Origin: an uncultured Sutterella sp.
GTDB lineage: Bacteria; Pseudomonadota; Gammaproteobacteria; Burkholderiales; Burkholderiaceae_F
Direction of reading: 5' to 3'
DNA length: 13,236 bases
Assembly: GCA_905213905.1 (NCBI GenBank)
Contig: CAJMKD010000048.1
Location: forward strand, 1-13,236
Below the pieces are notes generated by a model. It did no database searches, had not been told where the DNA came from, and saw only the letters and a program-made list of their open reading frames with translations. This document shows positions 13,186-13,236 of the stretch, piece after piece. Each line of letters starts with the position of its first letter. The first letter of the stretch is position 1. The position numbers were made by a program, and so were the translations under genes.

Positions 13186-13236
13186 ATGTACGAACGCTTG
13201 ATCAAAGAAGCGAACGACCTGACGGCGCGTTATGCA
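13186..13236 (+). CDS. Start of a fourth gene of the recombination array, truncated at window edge
   Basis: Only 17 codons are present (MYERLIKEANDLTARYA), open to the window end. The start is supported by GGAG 6 bases upstream and by the same type of leader that precedes the three other genes in the array. The fragment looks like an amphipathic helix and is too short to name. In related mobile elements an Exo/YqaJ nuclease or a small hypothetical protein commonly follows bet, so those are possibilities only. Confidence 0.5.
   Translation, partial: MYERLIKEANDLTARYA

Overview
The window is GC-rich DNA from a Gram-negative proteobacterium. Two very large type V (classical autotransporter) adhesin-like proteins and the Bet/RecT, SSB and CobS-like genes point to a Betaproteobacterium. 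A gut Burkholderiales of the Sutterella/Parasutterella type is my best guess, but it rests on gene style only, because no rRNA or tRNA is present to confirm it.

Left half (1-8885), surface proteins. A 5'-truncated autotransporter (about 1,530 residues visible) has a highly repetitive, acidic passenger and a complete C-terminal beta-barrel ending in Phe. A 340-base gene-free stretch rich in inverted repeats follows. Next is a small protein with two helix-turn-helix-like segments, related in style to transposase OrfA, which starts with a textbook beta-clamp-binding motif (QLSLF). Only 65 bases later comes a second, complete autotransporter (1,147 aa, signal peptide to terminal Phe). The two passengers appear to share a roughly 100-residue module. 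A strong bidirectional terminator (8980-9019) closes this half.

Right half (9074-13236), part of an integrative/conjugative-element-like block. A minus-strand gene resembles the AcaB/PFL_4669 (DUF1845) family of integrating conjugative elements. Across a 442-base divergent region lies a plus-strand array: CobS-like AAA+ ATPase, single-stranded-DNA-binding protein, Bet/RecT annealase, and the first 17 codons of a fourth gene. Established SXT/R391 ICEs and IncA/C plasmids carry ssb, bet, exo and cobS genes close together, so this is probably a DNA-processing and recombination module of a mobile element.

The most unusual feature is the spacing of that array. Every one of its four genes is preceded by an 80-130 base leader of the same design, where a normal operon would have a few bases. 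Each leader has alternating C-block/G-block segments around a CCC-N(2-5)-GGGG core. A hairpin then follows whose 3' arm is the gene's own Shine-Dalgarno sequence, usually with a T-rich loop. In the bet leader the Shine-Dalgarno sequence differs (GGAAG) and the opposing arm differs in compensation (CGCTTCC). This suggests a repeated cis-acting RNA element that coordinates translation, or early transcription, of the recombination genes. I do not recognise it as a named RNA family.
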